The position numbers were made by a program, and so were the translations under genes. From Eucommia ulmoides (Eukaryota > Streptophyta > Magnoliopsida > Garryales > Eucommiaceae), in the NCBI GenBank assembly GCA_016647705.1, contig CM028329.1, positions 54,453,231 to 54,517,230 on the forward strand: a stretch of DNA of 64,000 bases. The letters are read 5' to 3'. Position 1 is the stretch's first letter; the number at the start of each line of letters is the position of its first letter. Below the pieces are notes generated by a model that was not told where the DNA came from, searched no databases, and was given only the letters and a program-made list of their open reading frames with translations. Below are positions 23,588-34,524 of the stretch, piece by piece.

Positions 23588-24368
23588 ATGGATGATGTTT
23601 TTTGTGTATCCTCTTTTGATGGTGATAAATTTGTAGATGATAATATTATTTATGATTCTTTTGGAATTAGTGGTGGTGGTGAAGATGATGATAATGAAAA
23701 TCTCTATATTGTCATGAAAAAATTATTTTCTCTCACATTGCTTTTTGCTACAGAAAACCTGATTTTAAAAAGAAAATTTGATTTTTTTGAAAATGGAGAA
23801 AAAAGTGTTCAAAAATCTAACGTGCATTTGGATGACTATTGTGGATCAAAAGAGTTTTTGGATGTTATTTTTGAAATTAATAATTTTCTCTCTAAAGTGA
23901 ATTCTCTCGGAAATGAAAATAGAGTTTTAAAAAATAATTTTGACATGATCTCTAAGCAAATGTCAGATCTTGAATAAAAAATCGATTTACTTAAGAAAAT
24001 CTTTTGAAAAGTCAAAATCCGACTTTAAATCTATTTCAAGAGCTTCTGAAAATGTTTCATTATCTTTTGAAATAATCTATGAAAGTGGATATATTTTCTT
24101 GTCTCATCCTTCATCACTAACCAATGATTGTAATGTTGCTATTGTTAAAAAATATTCATCTCGTACTTTCTATGATAAACAATCGAAATTGAGATGTTAT
24201 TATTGTAATAGGGTTGTGCTTTTTAAAGTATCATGTCCGTTTAAGAACCTTAAGTTTATGTCCAATAAGAATAGATCCAAAATTAAATGGATACCAAAGA
24301 GAGATATTGAAATGTCTTTTGCAAATTTACATAATGTCGGGACTAGATCGGAAGGAATAAACAAATAA
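23588..24368 (+). pseudogene. Gag remnant with degenerate zinc knuckle
   Basis: An open frame of 129 codons (23588-23977) overlaps a second one in another frame (23970-24368), suggesting one gag gene split by a frameshift near 23970. The first part is acidic, then coiled-coil-like with Asn/Lys/Glu-rich stretches. The second carries CYYCNRVVLFKVSC at residues 76-89. This has the CX2CX4HX4C spacing of a retroviral-type knuckle but with Leu in place of the His, so it should not bind zinc normally. The KIKWIPK sequence downstream resembles the post-knuckle part of plant copia Gag. The polyprotein is broken after 24368. Confidence 0.7.
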
Positions 24369-24374
24369 GTTATA

Positions 24375-24570
24375 TCAAAACCAAGACAAGAAGTCACCAA
24401 GGATTCACAAGCAATGCGTGCAAAGCGAAAAGATTTACCAAAACCAAGATGTGAAGTTACAAAGAAACCATAAGAGACATGTGTAAATAGAAAACAAAAT
24501 GTATCAAAACCAAGATGTCATATCACCAGGAAGCCACAAGAAACACTTGCAAAGGGAACCATTAGTGAAT
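24375..24570 (+). repeat. Short repeats after the gag remnant
   Basis: Three diverged units of about 55-70 bp contain CCAAAACCAAGA-GTGAAGT-ACCAAG(A)AAGCCACAAG(A)-like sequence. In one frame they read as Lys/Pro-rich peptide repeats, broken by stops. They look like a decayed low-complexity part of the gag polyprotein. Confidence 0.55.
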
Positions 24571-25322
24571 CAAATGGCAAAAATCAAAGACTTAGAGGAT
24601 ATAAATAGGTCAAGAGAAATTGTGCACTCAAACCAATCATTGGTACAAATGAGGTAAAAAGTAAAGTCGTCACTAGGACATAAGAGGTACTCCTAACCCT
24701 TTGCAATTTAAATTCATTAAATTTGCTAAAGAAGGAGGTGTCCGACTTGCCAAATAGGTAAGTTGGTACTGGTTTCTAAGATTTATACCAAATGATGTGT
24801 TTGTTTATTGTTTTAGAAATAGTGCATGGTGATTCTGAGAATCACATTTAGTTAATGGGTATTAACATATATGTTTATGTGCTTATATCAAGTAGTGATC
24901 ATAAATTTAGCTTTAAAACAGGTTATGTGATTTAGAAATATTGCAGTTATTTAAATAATAAATGAATTATCTAATGCATTCATATATTGAATTCTAAGTA
25001 TCGATCCTAAACGTTATAAAAACATGTATTAGATTTATGATTGACAAATTCATAAATTATCATTGAAATATGCTTCCTGTCCTAGTGAATTAAAGATTAA
25101 ATATTTCTTGATTATATCTATAAGGAAGATATTAATTGATATCATACTACATTGTTGAAATATTTTGATTACCTAAGGTTTATTCTCTTAAGCCTGAATT
25201 AACTTGTTTACATTTATATAGGTGGAAATTGCATGCTTAGAATGATGATTTTGGTATAGATAGGCATAATGATGATTGCCTAGAATTGATGTTTTTTGTT
25301 CTTTTTCTCCTCTTTTTGGGAT

Positions 25323-25336
25323 GACAAAGGGGGAGA
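25323..25336 (+). other. First polypurine tract (Sirevirus-type)
   Basis: ACAAAGGGGGAGAG preceded by GGATGACAA is a purine run about 330 bp before the 3' LTR. An upstream duplicate tract of this kind is a known feature of Sirevirus elements and supports the lineage call. Confidence 0.6.
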
Positions 25337-25650
25337 GTTTATTTGATGTTTATTGAATATCCTTAGTTTATTGCATTGATTGTTAAAAGAGAAGATATAA
25401 AGGGGAAACCATGTTTGCGCTTAAAACGAGTTAGTTAATGTTTATGATTTATTCGTCTAAGAATTGCACTTATATAAGAGGAGTTTATTATTTTATTGAT
25501 CATATTTTGTGCTTCGTTGAATATCTGATAAGTTTTTAAATTATTCTTCATGATTATACTTTAACGAGTTAAAAAACCCGTCCTTAGATTTAGGGGAAGT
25601 GTGGTTACTTTCTTATTTTGAAGAACATATTAAAGTTAATTATTATCATA

Positions 25651-25664
25651 AAAAATGGGGAGAA
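25651..25664 (+). other. Polypurine tract next to the 3' LTR
   Basis: AAAAATGGGGAGAA ends directly at the TGTTGA start of the 3' LTR, the expected position for plus-strand priming. One T interrupts the purine run. Confidence 0.75.
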
Positions 25665-28614
25665 TGTTGATCCCAAGATTTTGATAGACAATTTAGTGTT
25701 GACGTTTTTGGTGGAACTAATGAGTTTATTGAGTGTTTCAGTTTAAAGAATTTCAATCAAGATGACATCATGAAAAAATTATGAAGGATGTAGAGATAGA
25801 CATTAAGAGATTGAAGATTCTGAATAATTTAGGTGAAAACAACTCAAATCTATTTTACTCTTAATGTATCCCAATTAGGATCTCACACGATACAAAAATA
25901 ATTTATATTTATGTGTGTTTATATTAAGGTCCTAAGTAAGTTCAATTAGTAAAAATGATCTATATTTATGTGTGTTTATATTAGAGAGCTAAGTAAGTTC
26001 AATTATTTGCTCCAATGTGACATTAAAAAAGAAAAATTGACCTAAGCGAGATTAGTGTTTAAAATTGATTAACAGTGTCAATTTAGTTAACCGAGAAAAT
26101 AAATCGGTTAAAAGGTCGAAAATGTCGAAGTTTTGGAATTAAAATATTTTGAGAAAAAATTGTTTCAGTAGTGATTGGTCAAACCGACCATAAGGGATCA
26201 GTTAACCGATGGGCGTAGGATGAAAAAATGTGAAGTCTCTGAATTGATCGGTTAATTGATGGCTGACAGTGGAACTCTCTGTATCGATCGGTCAACCGAC
26301 CATCGATGATCAGTTAACCGACCAGGGCTAATCGATCGGTCAGCCGACTGTCGTTTGAGATTGGCTTGGCTAGCATCCTGTATTCATCGGTTGACCAATG
26401 GGTAGAGGTCGGTTAACCGACTTGGCTATTTCAGATTTTGAGGATCTTTGAGATTTGATCAAAACTAACTGTTATCTAGTTATTATTTGCTTACCTGATT
26501 GAGATATCTTAAGGATTTAGATATATTGAAGATATGTTACTCCTATTTGGATATTCCTATACATATGGTACATTAAATTAAAGTGTTCTTAATTTACTTC
26601 ATTTAATACTTTCTATTTTTACAATTTGAGATTGAGAAATAATTTGGGAACTAAATTTAATATTTTAAAAGCCATATTTAAGTCAAATATATCATGAATG
26701 AAAGGTAATGATATATGAGATCTATAGGTGCCATTTAGAGACCTATCATTTGAAAACTAGCTGTTGGAGGGCTTGTTTTAATTCCTTATATATAGACCTA
26801 CGAATTGTAAATATTTTTCATCCCAATAAATCAAAAACTAAGGCCTCGTTTGGTAACCATTTCCATCCCATTCCATTCTCAGATTTTTGGGAATTCTGTT
26901 TGGGAATAGCGTTTGGTAATTTTTGTTTCCGTTTCCATTTCATTCCCATTTGAGAATTGTGCCCACTTTTTTCTTAAGAAATGAGAAATAAAAAAAAGTT
27001 GTTTCTCATTATTCCCATTCCATTCCCAAAATCCATGGTCACTATTCACCTACCGGCCGACCACCGACCGCCGCCGGTCATCTCCGGCGACTGTCGCCGG
27101 TCACCGGCGGCCGGAATTTTTCCGACCACTTCCGGCAGTCGCCGGCGACGGCGCCACCGCCGTCCAGTCATCGCCGGCGGGGCACCGCCGTCTCCGACGC
27201 CGGAGAACCGTCGGCGGCGACGGCGCCACCGCCGTCAGGTCAAAACTGAAAAGAGAAAAAAAAAAATAAAAATTTTAAGATAAAATCGTTACCAAACACA
27301 ATTCCCTTCCCAAAACAAAAAAAAAAAAAAATTATCGTTACCAAACGCAATTCTACTCCCAAAAAGAAAACAAAATTCCCATCCCATCCCATTCCTATCC
27401 CACTGCTGGAATGGAAACAGAAACGGTTACCAAACGCCACCTAAGTGTTCCTGAGCTTTCTAAGAGTTGTTATTCTGATAATATTTTGAGAGATCAATTG
27501 TGTGATAAGTTTTTGAGTTAAAGTATCGATTGTGTTGGCATCACCAATTTGAGTTATCTAGCGTTTTAATCTATAATCCTTCAGTGTTATCCTGGTGAGA
27601 TCTTTCCAAACTAGTAATCCCTATTTCTTATTCATTTTTCTATATTTGTTTAGTTGATAAAATCTTGATAAAATCGTTTTTTAATTTTAAAGAGTATAAA
27701 AATTCTTTTAAAACGATTTTTATAATAATCTGATTATGTGCTCAATTTTGTGTTATTTGCTTATTTTATAATTAGATTTTGAATTTCACACGTAAATTCT
27801 ATCACTTGTAATTTCAGGACATTAAATGATTTTAATTGATTTGAGGTGGTAGAAGCTCCGAGTGGGAAGAAACTTATTGATTTTTGTAATTGGTGAGTTT
27901 GTGTAGCTTAAATACTATTGGGAGTATCTAGTCAGGGATAACTTGAGTTTCAATCTTTTCCGGGAAAAAGATTGAGATTTGATCTTTACCTAAAGTACAA
28001 AAATGTTAGATTATTTTTTTCTCTTGAAAAGAATTATATTTGATTCTTCCTGATTAAAATTATTTGGAGTGATTTGTAAAGTTTTCATCTTTATTTGGAA
28101 AAAAGATACTTAAAGTATTTTTGGCGAGGTTTGATTCTTGACCTAAGGTATAAAAAAAATTAAGTTTGATCATTAGCTTGTGAAAAAATTAGGTTAGTCT
28201 TTAGTCTGGTAAAAACATAAGATTCTTCCTTAGTCTGGGAAAAGGATAATTGTAAAGATTGATTCAAAATCTGGTAAAAGAATCGATGTCAGAGTTTGAT
28301 TTCTACTTGTTAAAATAATCTTGAGTCTAGCCGGTGTGAATCTCCGTGGGGCTCGGAGGATTGGATTATCCAAGAGTAACTTGGTGAACTACAATATATC
28401 CTTGTGTAATGGATTAATTTACATTATTTATATTTTTGTTGTTTTAGTGTGAACCTAGAATTAATAACACTTATCCGCTACGTTATAAAGATAAATAATT
28501 GATTTAGGATTAAATTAATTATTTGATTATTTAAGTGTTGAATGATATAAAATTTGTTTAAATTTTTATAACTATCCAATTCATCCCCCTCTAGGATAGA
28601 TCACTTAGTCAACA
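25665..28614 (+). repeat. 3' LTR of the Sirevirus-like element, enlarged
   Basis: This copy is 2950 bp, about 1 kb longer than the 5' LTR. Two blocks account for the difference: a 600-bp Tourist-like MITE (26842-27441) and about 450 bp at 27650-28105. The second block repeats local LTR phrases (a GATTTGATC-TTACCTAAAG type), so it may be either a gain here or a loss from the 5' LTR. It ends TCAACA followed by the target duplication GTGTG. Confidence 0.9.
26842..27441. mobile_element. Tourist-like MITE in the 3' LTR
   Basis: The ends are GGCCTCGTTTGGTAACC and, read in reverse, GGTGGCGTTTGGTAACCG. They are flanked by TAA at 26839-26841 and 27442-27444. The 5' LTR shows the empty site (AACTAAGTGTTCC near 22795), which confirms the exact insertion. 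The middle (27040-27240) is strikingly GC-rich, full of GCCGGCGAC/CCGCCG units, and stands out from the AT-rich surroundings. There is no transposase. It is related to the element at 1846-4236. Confidence 0.93.
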
Positions 28615-28619
28615 GTGTG

Positions 28620-29010
28620 AAAAGTTTTCAGATCTGGAAATCCAGATCTAAGAGAGAGAGAAGAAGAAGATCCGATGAGGCAGGATGACAGCGATGGAAG
28701 AACATCCAGTGAGCAGCGAAGGTGAAATCATCGGCGAGACGAAGTAGCGGCGATCGATATGAACGGCGGCGAGGGCAGGCGGTGATCTGACGATAGCGAG
28801 GGCTAGATGACGGCAAAGGGGTCTGAACGGTTGTAAGAGTAGATGATGATCTGGACGACGACGATGGACAGACGGCGGCGAAACAGGGGCTGGAACGGCT
28901 CTGAACAACTTTTTGTGTGTGTGTATGTGTATGTGAGAGAGAGAGAGAGAGAGGAGAGACGCTAATCGGCTAAGAAGTGATGAGATTAGGGTTTCTTCAA
29001 TTCAATTCAC
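28620..29010. other. GC-richer, gene-like remnant on the minus strand
   Basis: Next to the retrotransposon are a palindrome AGATCTGGAAATCCAGATCT (28630-28649), AG-repeats and about 250 bp of GC-richer sequence. Overlapping minus-strand frames of 62 and 86 codons lie there. The GA microsatellite at 28934-28954 and the AGGGTTT near 28988 resemble a leader region. I recognise no protein. It may be the 5' end of a dead gene or another element. Confidence 0.25.
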
Positions 29011-29029
29011 TTTAATTTATTTATATATA

Positions 29030-29957
29030 TATATAAGTAGTATAAATGTTTCTTTGTTAAATTGGTTAACGGTCAATGACTAAATAATAACAATATTTCA
29101 CATAAAAGACTACATTATAACATAACTGTTTAAAAATATTTTTTTTACTAAAGTAACTCTTAAAATAACGGTTAAACGATAAAAACTTCAAAAAATTATG
29201 GATATTAAATTTATGAAAATTATAGAAATAATATATTGATATTAAACTTACTAATACTAATGAAATATTAAATTTACAAAAATTAAATTAAAAAATAATA
29301 TAAAGAGAAAATAATATACGGAAATTATAAACACTAAATTTAAAGATAATGGGTGGACATTAAACTAATAATAGTGAAACATTAGTTTATAATAATAGAG
29401 TTAAATAAATAATACATTCATTAGTTTCAATTTTTTTTTTTTACAGCCTTCGGGTCCTACACTATAAATCATCTCATAGTACCTAGATGATTGACAAAAA
29501 AATTGACAGAAAGATGCTAATCAATTAATTTTCATCGATCTGATATAAAAACTAAAAAAATATATAAAAAATTATTGATATTTTTTTATTGTTTAATAAA
29601 TACTTAAAACTTATTTTTATTTTGTTTTTACTATTAAAAATAGTTTCTTTTTTAAGTTCAAAGCAAATGTGAGTTCAATATTAAACTAGTGTACCTTATC
29701 AATATAAAATTTTGAATCTGATTGAGTTATCTAATAATAAGTCAAAATACGAGTTTTCACGTGACTATTGCTCCTTAAAACAAGGAATATTTATAACGTT
29801 CCAAAAAAATAAATTAATAAAACATTTAAATCAAATTTTAACTTCATTAAAAGATTTTGTGGTCTAAATACTTTACATTTTTATTTGAATTTGTGCGTTA
29901 AAATCCCAAAAAATAGGAGCCTAGAATATTTTATTAAATTATATAAATATGGAGTAT
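29030..29957. other. AT-rich intergenic sequence, nothing recognised
   Basis: The stretch is AT-rich with homopolymers. No open frame, repeat array or element end stands out. Confidence 0.5.
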
Positions 29958-29965
29958 AGAATATT

Positions 29966-30192
29966 GGGTTAATTAAAATTGTGGTTTGTACATCACCACT
30001 TATCCCTCTCTAATTAGGTTTTGTTGCATTTTACCACTTGATGTAGACATAATCACAGGGAGGACAAAGTGCTTACTAAAGGGGTGAAGTAAAACAAATG
30101 TCTAACCACAGGAGAGTAAGTGGTGACGTTCAAATTACAGGGGAATAAAGTGCAAATGAGCTAAACCATAGGGATAAAGTTTAATTAATCCC
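29966..30192. mobile_element. Small MITE (227 bp) with 8-bp target duplication
   Basis: The ends are GGGTTAATTAAA and, read in reverse, GGGATTAATTAAAC. They are followed inward by related ACTTAT-CCC phrases in inverted order. AGAATATT is duplicated exactly (29958-29965 and 30193-30200). The 8-bp size fits hAT- or Mutator-type elements. A relative lies at 30309-30531. Confidence 0.85.
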
Positions 30193-30308
30193 AGAATATT
30201 TCATTAAATTATACGAATTGAATTACATATAATTGAAATAATAATTCAATTATTTAATATATTAGTTTAATTTTGACTCTCCCAAAAAACACTAGTACAT
30301 ATTTTGAT

Positions 30309-30531
30309 AGGGTTAATAGCACTTTATCCCATGTGATTTGATTAGTTTGCACTTTATCCCCATGTGACTTGAAAATTGCTACTTACTCCCCTGTGGTTAG
30401 ATTTTCAAACCACTTACCAGCCTGATATAGGGGGATAAGTGCACTGAAATCAAGACCACATGAGGGTAAGTGATAATACAGGGGGTAAGTGCAAATCAAC
30501 TAAATCACAGGAGGTAAAGTGTTATTAACCC
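30309..30531. mobile_element. Second small MITE (223 bp), same family
   Basis: The ends are AGGGTTAATAGCACTTTA and, in reverse, GGGTTAATAACACTTTACC, with inverted similarity continuing about 50 bp. The flanks TATTTTGAT (30300-30308) and TATTTTAAT (30532-30540) are a 9-bp duplication with one difference. The internal sequence mirrors the element at 29966-30192, so both come from one family. Confidence 0.8.
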
Positions 30532-31109
30532 TATTTTAATACACATTATTATACAAAAAGCATTAAAAAAAAATATTACAAGAAAAGAAATAGATTTAAT
30601 TAATTACTTAAATAATTATATATGGATAAAGATTTAGTCGAATATACAAAACATGTGGTGGACTCCTTTGGAGGTGAAGTTGTTTCGGTAGAGTTACTTT
30701 CGGAGGAGGAGTTGTGATTTAATATTACCGTTAATACTAGAACTCGCCATCTGACTTTCGGAGGAGGAGTTGTGATTTAATCTCATCCTCATAATTTCAC
30801 GATCTTCTTTTCTCTTTCTCTAGAGCTAGAACTCATTATCTATCAAACTTGAACAAGTCTTCTCTCTTCCTAGATTGTAATTTTTCATCATGCCTGCCGC
30901 CGTAATGAACCTCACAGGCAACGCCGCTGATTTTCAAGCGAAACTCACTTGTTAGGTGATGACCTGCACCATTATCGTAGCTCTCGGTGGCCTCACGTCT
31001 TGTATGTCTAACATTTCGAAATCTGGCGGTCTAGGGTGTGTAATCCTGTGCAATGCAATGATCAGTTTGTTTTATAGTGAGCGAGTTGAATATAACACGA
31101 TTCTTCTTT

Positions 31110-32090
31110 ATAACTAATGATGATGTGACACATGTTGAATATAACATGGAATTGATATTATGTGGTAATGTTTCCAAAAAAGCAAAGTAACCATGTTGAA
31201 TATAATGCGGCTTCGTGTTATATTCAACACGATACTATTTTCTAACATTATTTCTTTTTTTGAAAATATTTTCCTAATATATAAGGATGACCATGGCAAA
31301 TATAATATGATATCATAATGAATATAACTTGATATATCGTGTTATGTTCAAACATTATTTCTTTTTTAAAATATTTTCATAATTTTTTAAGGATGACCAT
31401 TGTGAATATAACATGATACCATATTGAATATAATAAAATCTCGTATTATATTCAACACGGTATTATTTTCGAACATTATTTCTTTTTTAAAATATTTTTG
31501 TTAATATATAAGGATAAAAATAGTGAATAGAAACATGATATCATATTGAATATAACATGGTATTGTGTTATACAACATGGTTTTATTTTCAAACATTATT
31601 TCTTTTTCAAAATATTTTCGTAATTTATAGCGATTACCATGGTGAATACAACATGATATTATTTTGAATATAACATGACCTCATGTTATAAGTCATGTTT
31701 TATTCAACACGGTATTATTTTTCAATATTATTTCTTTTTGAAAGTATTTTGCTAATATATAAGAATGACAATGACGAATAGAATAGAATATGATATCATG
31801 TTGAATATAACAAGGTATCATGTTATATTCAACATGGTTTTATTTTGAAACATTTTTTTAAAAAATATTTTCGTAATCTATAAGGATGATCATAGTGAAT
31901 ACAACATGATATCATGTTGAATTAACACGATTTCGTGTTATATTCAACACGGTATTATTTTTCAACATTATTTATTTTTTAAAATATTTTGCTAATATAC
32001 AAGGATGACAATGGTGAATAAAACATGATATCATGTTGAATATAACATGGTATCGTGTTATATTCAACATAAGGTCTCGTGTCATGAACA
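31110..32090 (+). repeat. Palindrome-bearing minisatellite, units of about 110-120 bp
   Basis: Seven to eight diverged units each combine an AGGATGACCATGGTGAATA-like start, an ATGATATCATGTTGAATATAA segment, a complementary TTATATTCAACA segment, and an AT-rich TTATTTCTTTTT-AAATATTTT linker. The two middle segments form an inverted repeat in almost every unit, so each unit could form a stem-loop. No coding frame runs through the array. Confidence 0.85.
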
Positions 32091-32163
32091 TAATTACACA
32101 ATCACGAATTGATCTATTCAGATCTTATTGTGTTCATTAGTTAGGATTGATTATGAATATGGT

Positions 32164-32183
32164 CCCCCCCCCCCCCCCCCCCC
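32164..32183 (+). repeat. Poly-C tract of 20
   Basis: An uninterrupted run of 20 C lies in otherwise AT-rich sequence. The opposite strand could form G-quadruplex structures. Exact length is often unreliable in such homopolymers. Confidence 0.9.
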
Positions 32184-34059
32184 AAATTTATGCAATGAAT
32201 CGATGTGTTTTTTTTTTTTTTATTTGATGATGGATTTTGAGTTGCAATGGTAAGAGAATCGATCTATTCGAATCTTAGAGAATTCGAATCTTATTTGTGT
32301 TCATTAATTGCAATCGATCATTAATATATATTTTTTTCCAGATGTATGCAATGAATCGATGTGTTTTTATTGATTTGAAGATGAATTTTAAGTTGTGACG
32401 GTAAAGAAAAAAGTTTTATTCGAAGATAAATGATTCGTCAGTTACACAGTAACGGAGGGGTAGAATTGTGCTAAAAATGAAAAGAATCACCTAGTAATGT
32501 GTTTTAAAAAAAAAGTTTATATGATAATTTTGTGCTCTTTTGAGGACTTGTTGGTAACTGTCTATTTTTAATAAATGAAAATGAACTTTAGTTTAAATGG
32601 ACAGTTTAAGTAAGCTAAAGTTGATCTAAAAAACGATCTCAATATTTAGACATACCTTCACGAAGATGTAAGAAATATCGAAGGGAGTCATGGATGGTGA
32701 TATGCAAAAAGGAAATAAGTGAACAAAAGTTAAGGTAACTAATAACTTACATCAAAATTATATTATTAATAATAAATCATAACTAACTAGTAATTAAAAG
32801 TAAATCAACATTATAGTAATAAAATTGATAGCTATCATAAATAATTAAAACTTGAATTAATTATATAGTAGTAGGCATGCTGCTGCATATCTTTTAAACA
32901 TTAGTAGTATTTTTTTTTTTTTCCATTTTATAATAATTAACTGTGAATGAAAGAATTAAAAAAATTACTACCTAATCAACTATAAATAGCATATAGGCTT
33001 TGATTGAGACAATGGGGGAAGGAAATCATGCATTGAAAGTAGAGAAGGCAAGACATACATATATATATATTGGAAGACGGGGGAAGGAAACTCTTGATTT
33101 TTAAAAGTTTCTAAAATATTTTAGAGCCATTTAGAAAATTTTACAATTCTCAATGGTTCTCCACATAAGTTTTAGAATACGGTAAATTGCCTTTTACCCC
33201 CCTTTTACTTTTATTAATGATTATTTTACCCCATGTATTTTAAACACCTACATTTTACTCCCTTTTACTTATATTAAAGTGAGAAATTAACTTTTTCCGA
33301 ATGTTCTTAGCAATGTATGAAATAAAATTTTCCATCAAATTTTTTCTGCAACTAGACAAAATTATCCTTTTTAATTTTTGTTTTATTTTTTTAATCTTTT
33401 TTCTTTTCTTTCTTTTTTTCCTCTTTGCATCACTTTTTGTTCTTATGCTTCTACTTCATTTTTTTATTGAAGAGAACCATACCGCCGTGCCAGTAGAGTA
33501 TGACCCTACTACCTCTACTACTGCAGTCACCATTTCACTGCTCGCCATCATTGTTTCCTTTGCTCGCTATTGATCCAGTACCACTACGACTATTGCCGCC
33601 GCCACCTATCCAACACAATTTTTTTTTTTTTTTTTAATTCTAGGTTTGCGATTTTGATTGTTCTTCCAATTCAATTTTGGGTTTGTAATTCATTTTAATT
33701 TATTTTTGTTCTTGTTACATTCCTGTCGCACATCGCTTATTTGAGAGTTCCCAAACTACTATATAAATCAAAGGAATTACTCCACTTCGTACCATATGGT
33801 TTTAAGTTGGAACCTCCTGACATGGTATTGGAGCCAAGATTATGGGTCTCTTATTCTTTCGTAGTCAAATCATCCGTGCAAGCCGAAGATTGCACATGTG
33901 TCATCATTCTCTCGTAGTCAAATCATTTGTGCAAACCGAGAGTTGCACTTAAGGGCAGGAATTAGATTTCTGTCACACATCGCTTATTTGAGAGTTCCTA
34001 AATTAATATATAAATCAAAGGAGTTACTCCACTTAACACTATATGGTTTTAGTTGAAAC

Positions 34060-34524
34060 TGTTGGAAATTTTTTTTGTGGGCTAACATTAATTGAATAAA
34101 TTGTTTTACAAAAATAGGTTTCTAGATAGTTTATTATTTAAGCAACCCAAGTAATCAGTGATCATATTTTGATTTGGACTGTGACGTCTTTTATTTAGAA
34201 GTCCAGTTAAGTGGTGAGTGTACGCTTAGGGTTTGTTGAAACCCGTTATGGTAGGGCCCAACGAGAAATCCTAGTATATATAAATAGGTCTCCTCCCTAG
34301 TCTAGATTAAGGGGTTTCTCCCTATTGAGAGCCACCACCATAATAATCTAGATCATAGGGAGGAAGACTTAGTTAGTAATCCATTGCGATAAATTGAATT
34401 TCCTGCGATGGCCCAAACGGGTATGTATTCGATTACCGTTCTTTATTGTTGTGTTATAATAATCATGTAGGTTTACGATTATTATTCAATTCGGTTTTAT
34501 TGTGATTATGAGAAATAATCAACA
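34060..34524 (+). repeat. 5' LTR of the 12.8-kb element
   Basis: This 465-bp LTR is clearly similar to 46406-46867 throughout, with shared phrases GTGGGCTAACATTAATTGAA, GGGCCCAACGAGAAA and TTATTGTTGTGTTATAATAA. The TATA-like box is at about 34274-34287. Confidence 0.9.

Larger units (their letters stand above)
21600..28614 (+). mobile_element. Sirevirus-like copia LTR retrotransposon, non-autonomous
   Basis: Two long LTRs, both TGTTGA...CAACA, bound an internal region of only 2.15 kb. The outer flanks are the exact 5-bp duplication GTGTG (21595-21599 and 28615-28619), so this is one complete insertion. The interior has a degenerate primer-binding site, a gag remnant with a worn zinc knuckle, and two polypurine tracts. 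One of these is a GACAAAGGGGGAGAG-type tract about 330 bp before the 3' LTR, a feature I associate with Sireviruses. No protease, integrase or reverse transcriptase is seen, so it needed enzymes in trans. The LTRs differ by many substitutions and by insertions in the 3' LTR, so the insertion is old. Confidence 0.93.

Noticed and set aside
31110..32090. CRISPR-like regular repeats
   Set aside because: The units are tandem without unique spacers, are diverged, and lie in a plant nuclear context with no cas genes. A minisatellite fits better.
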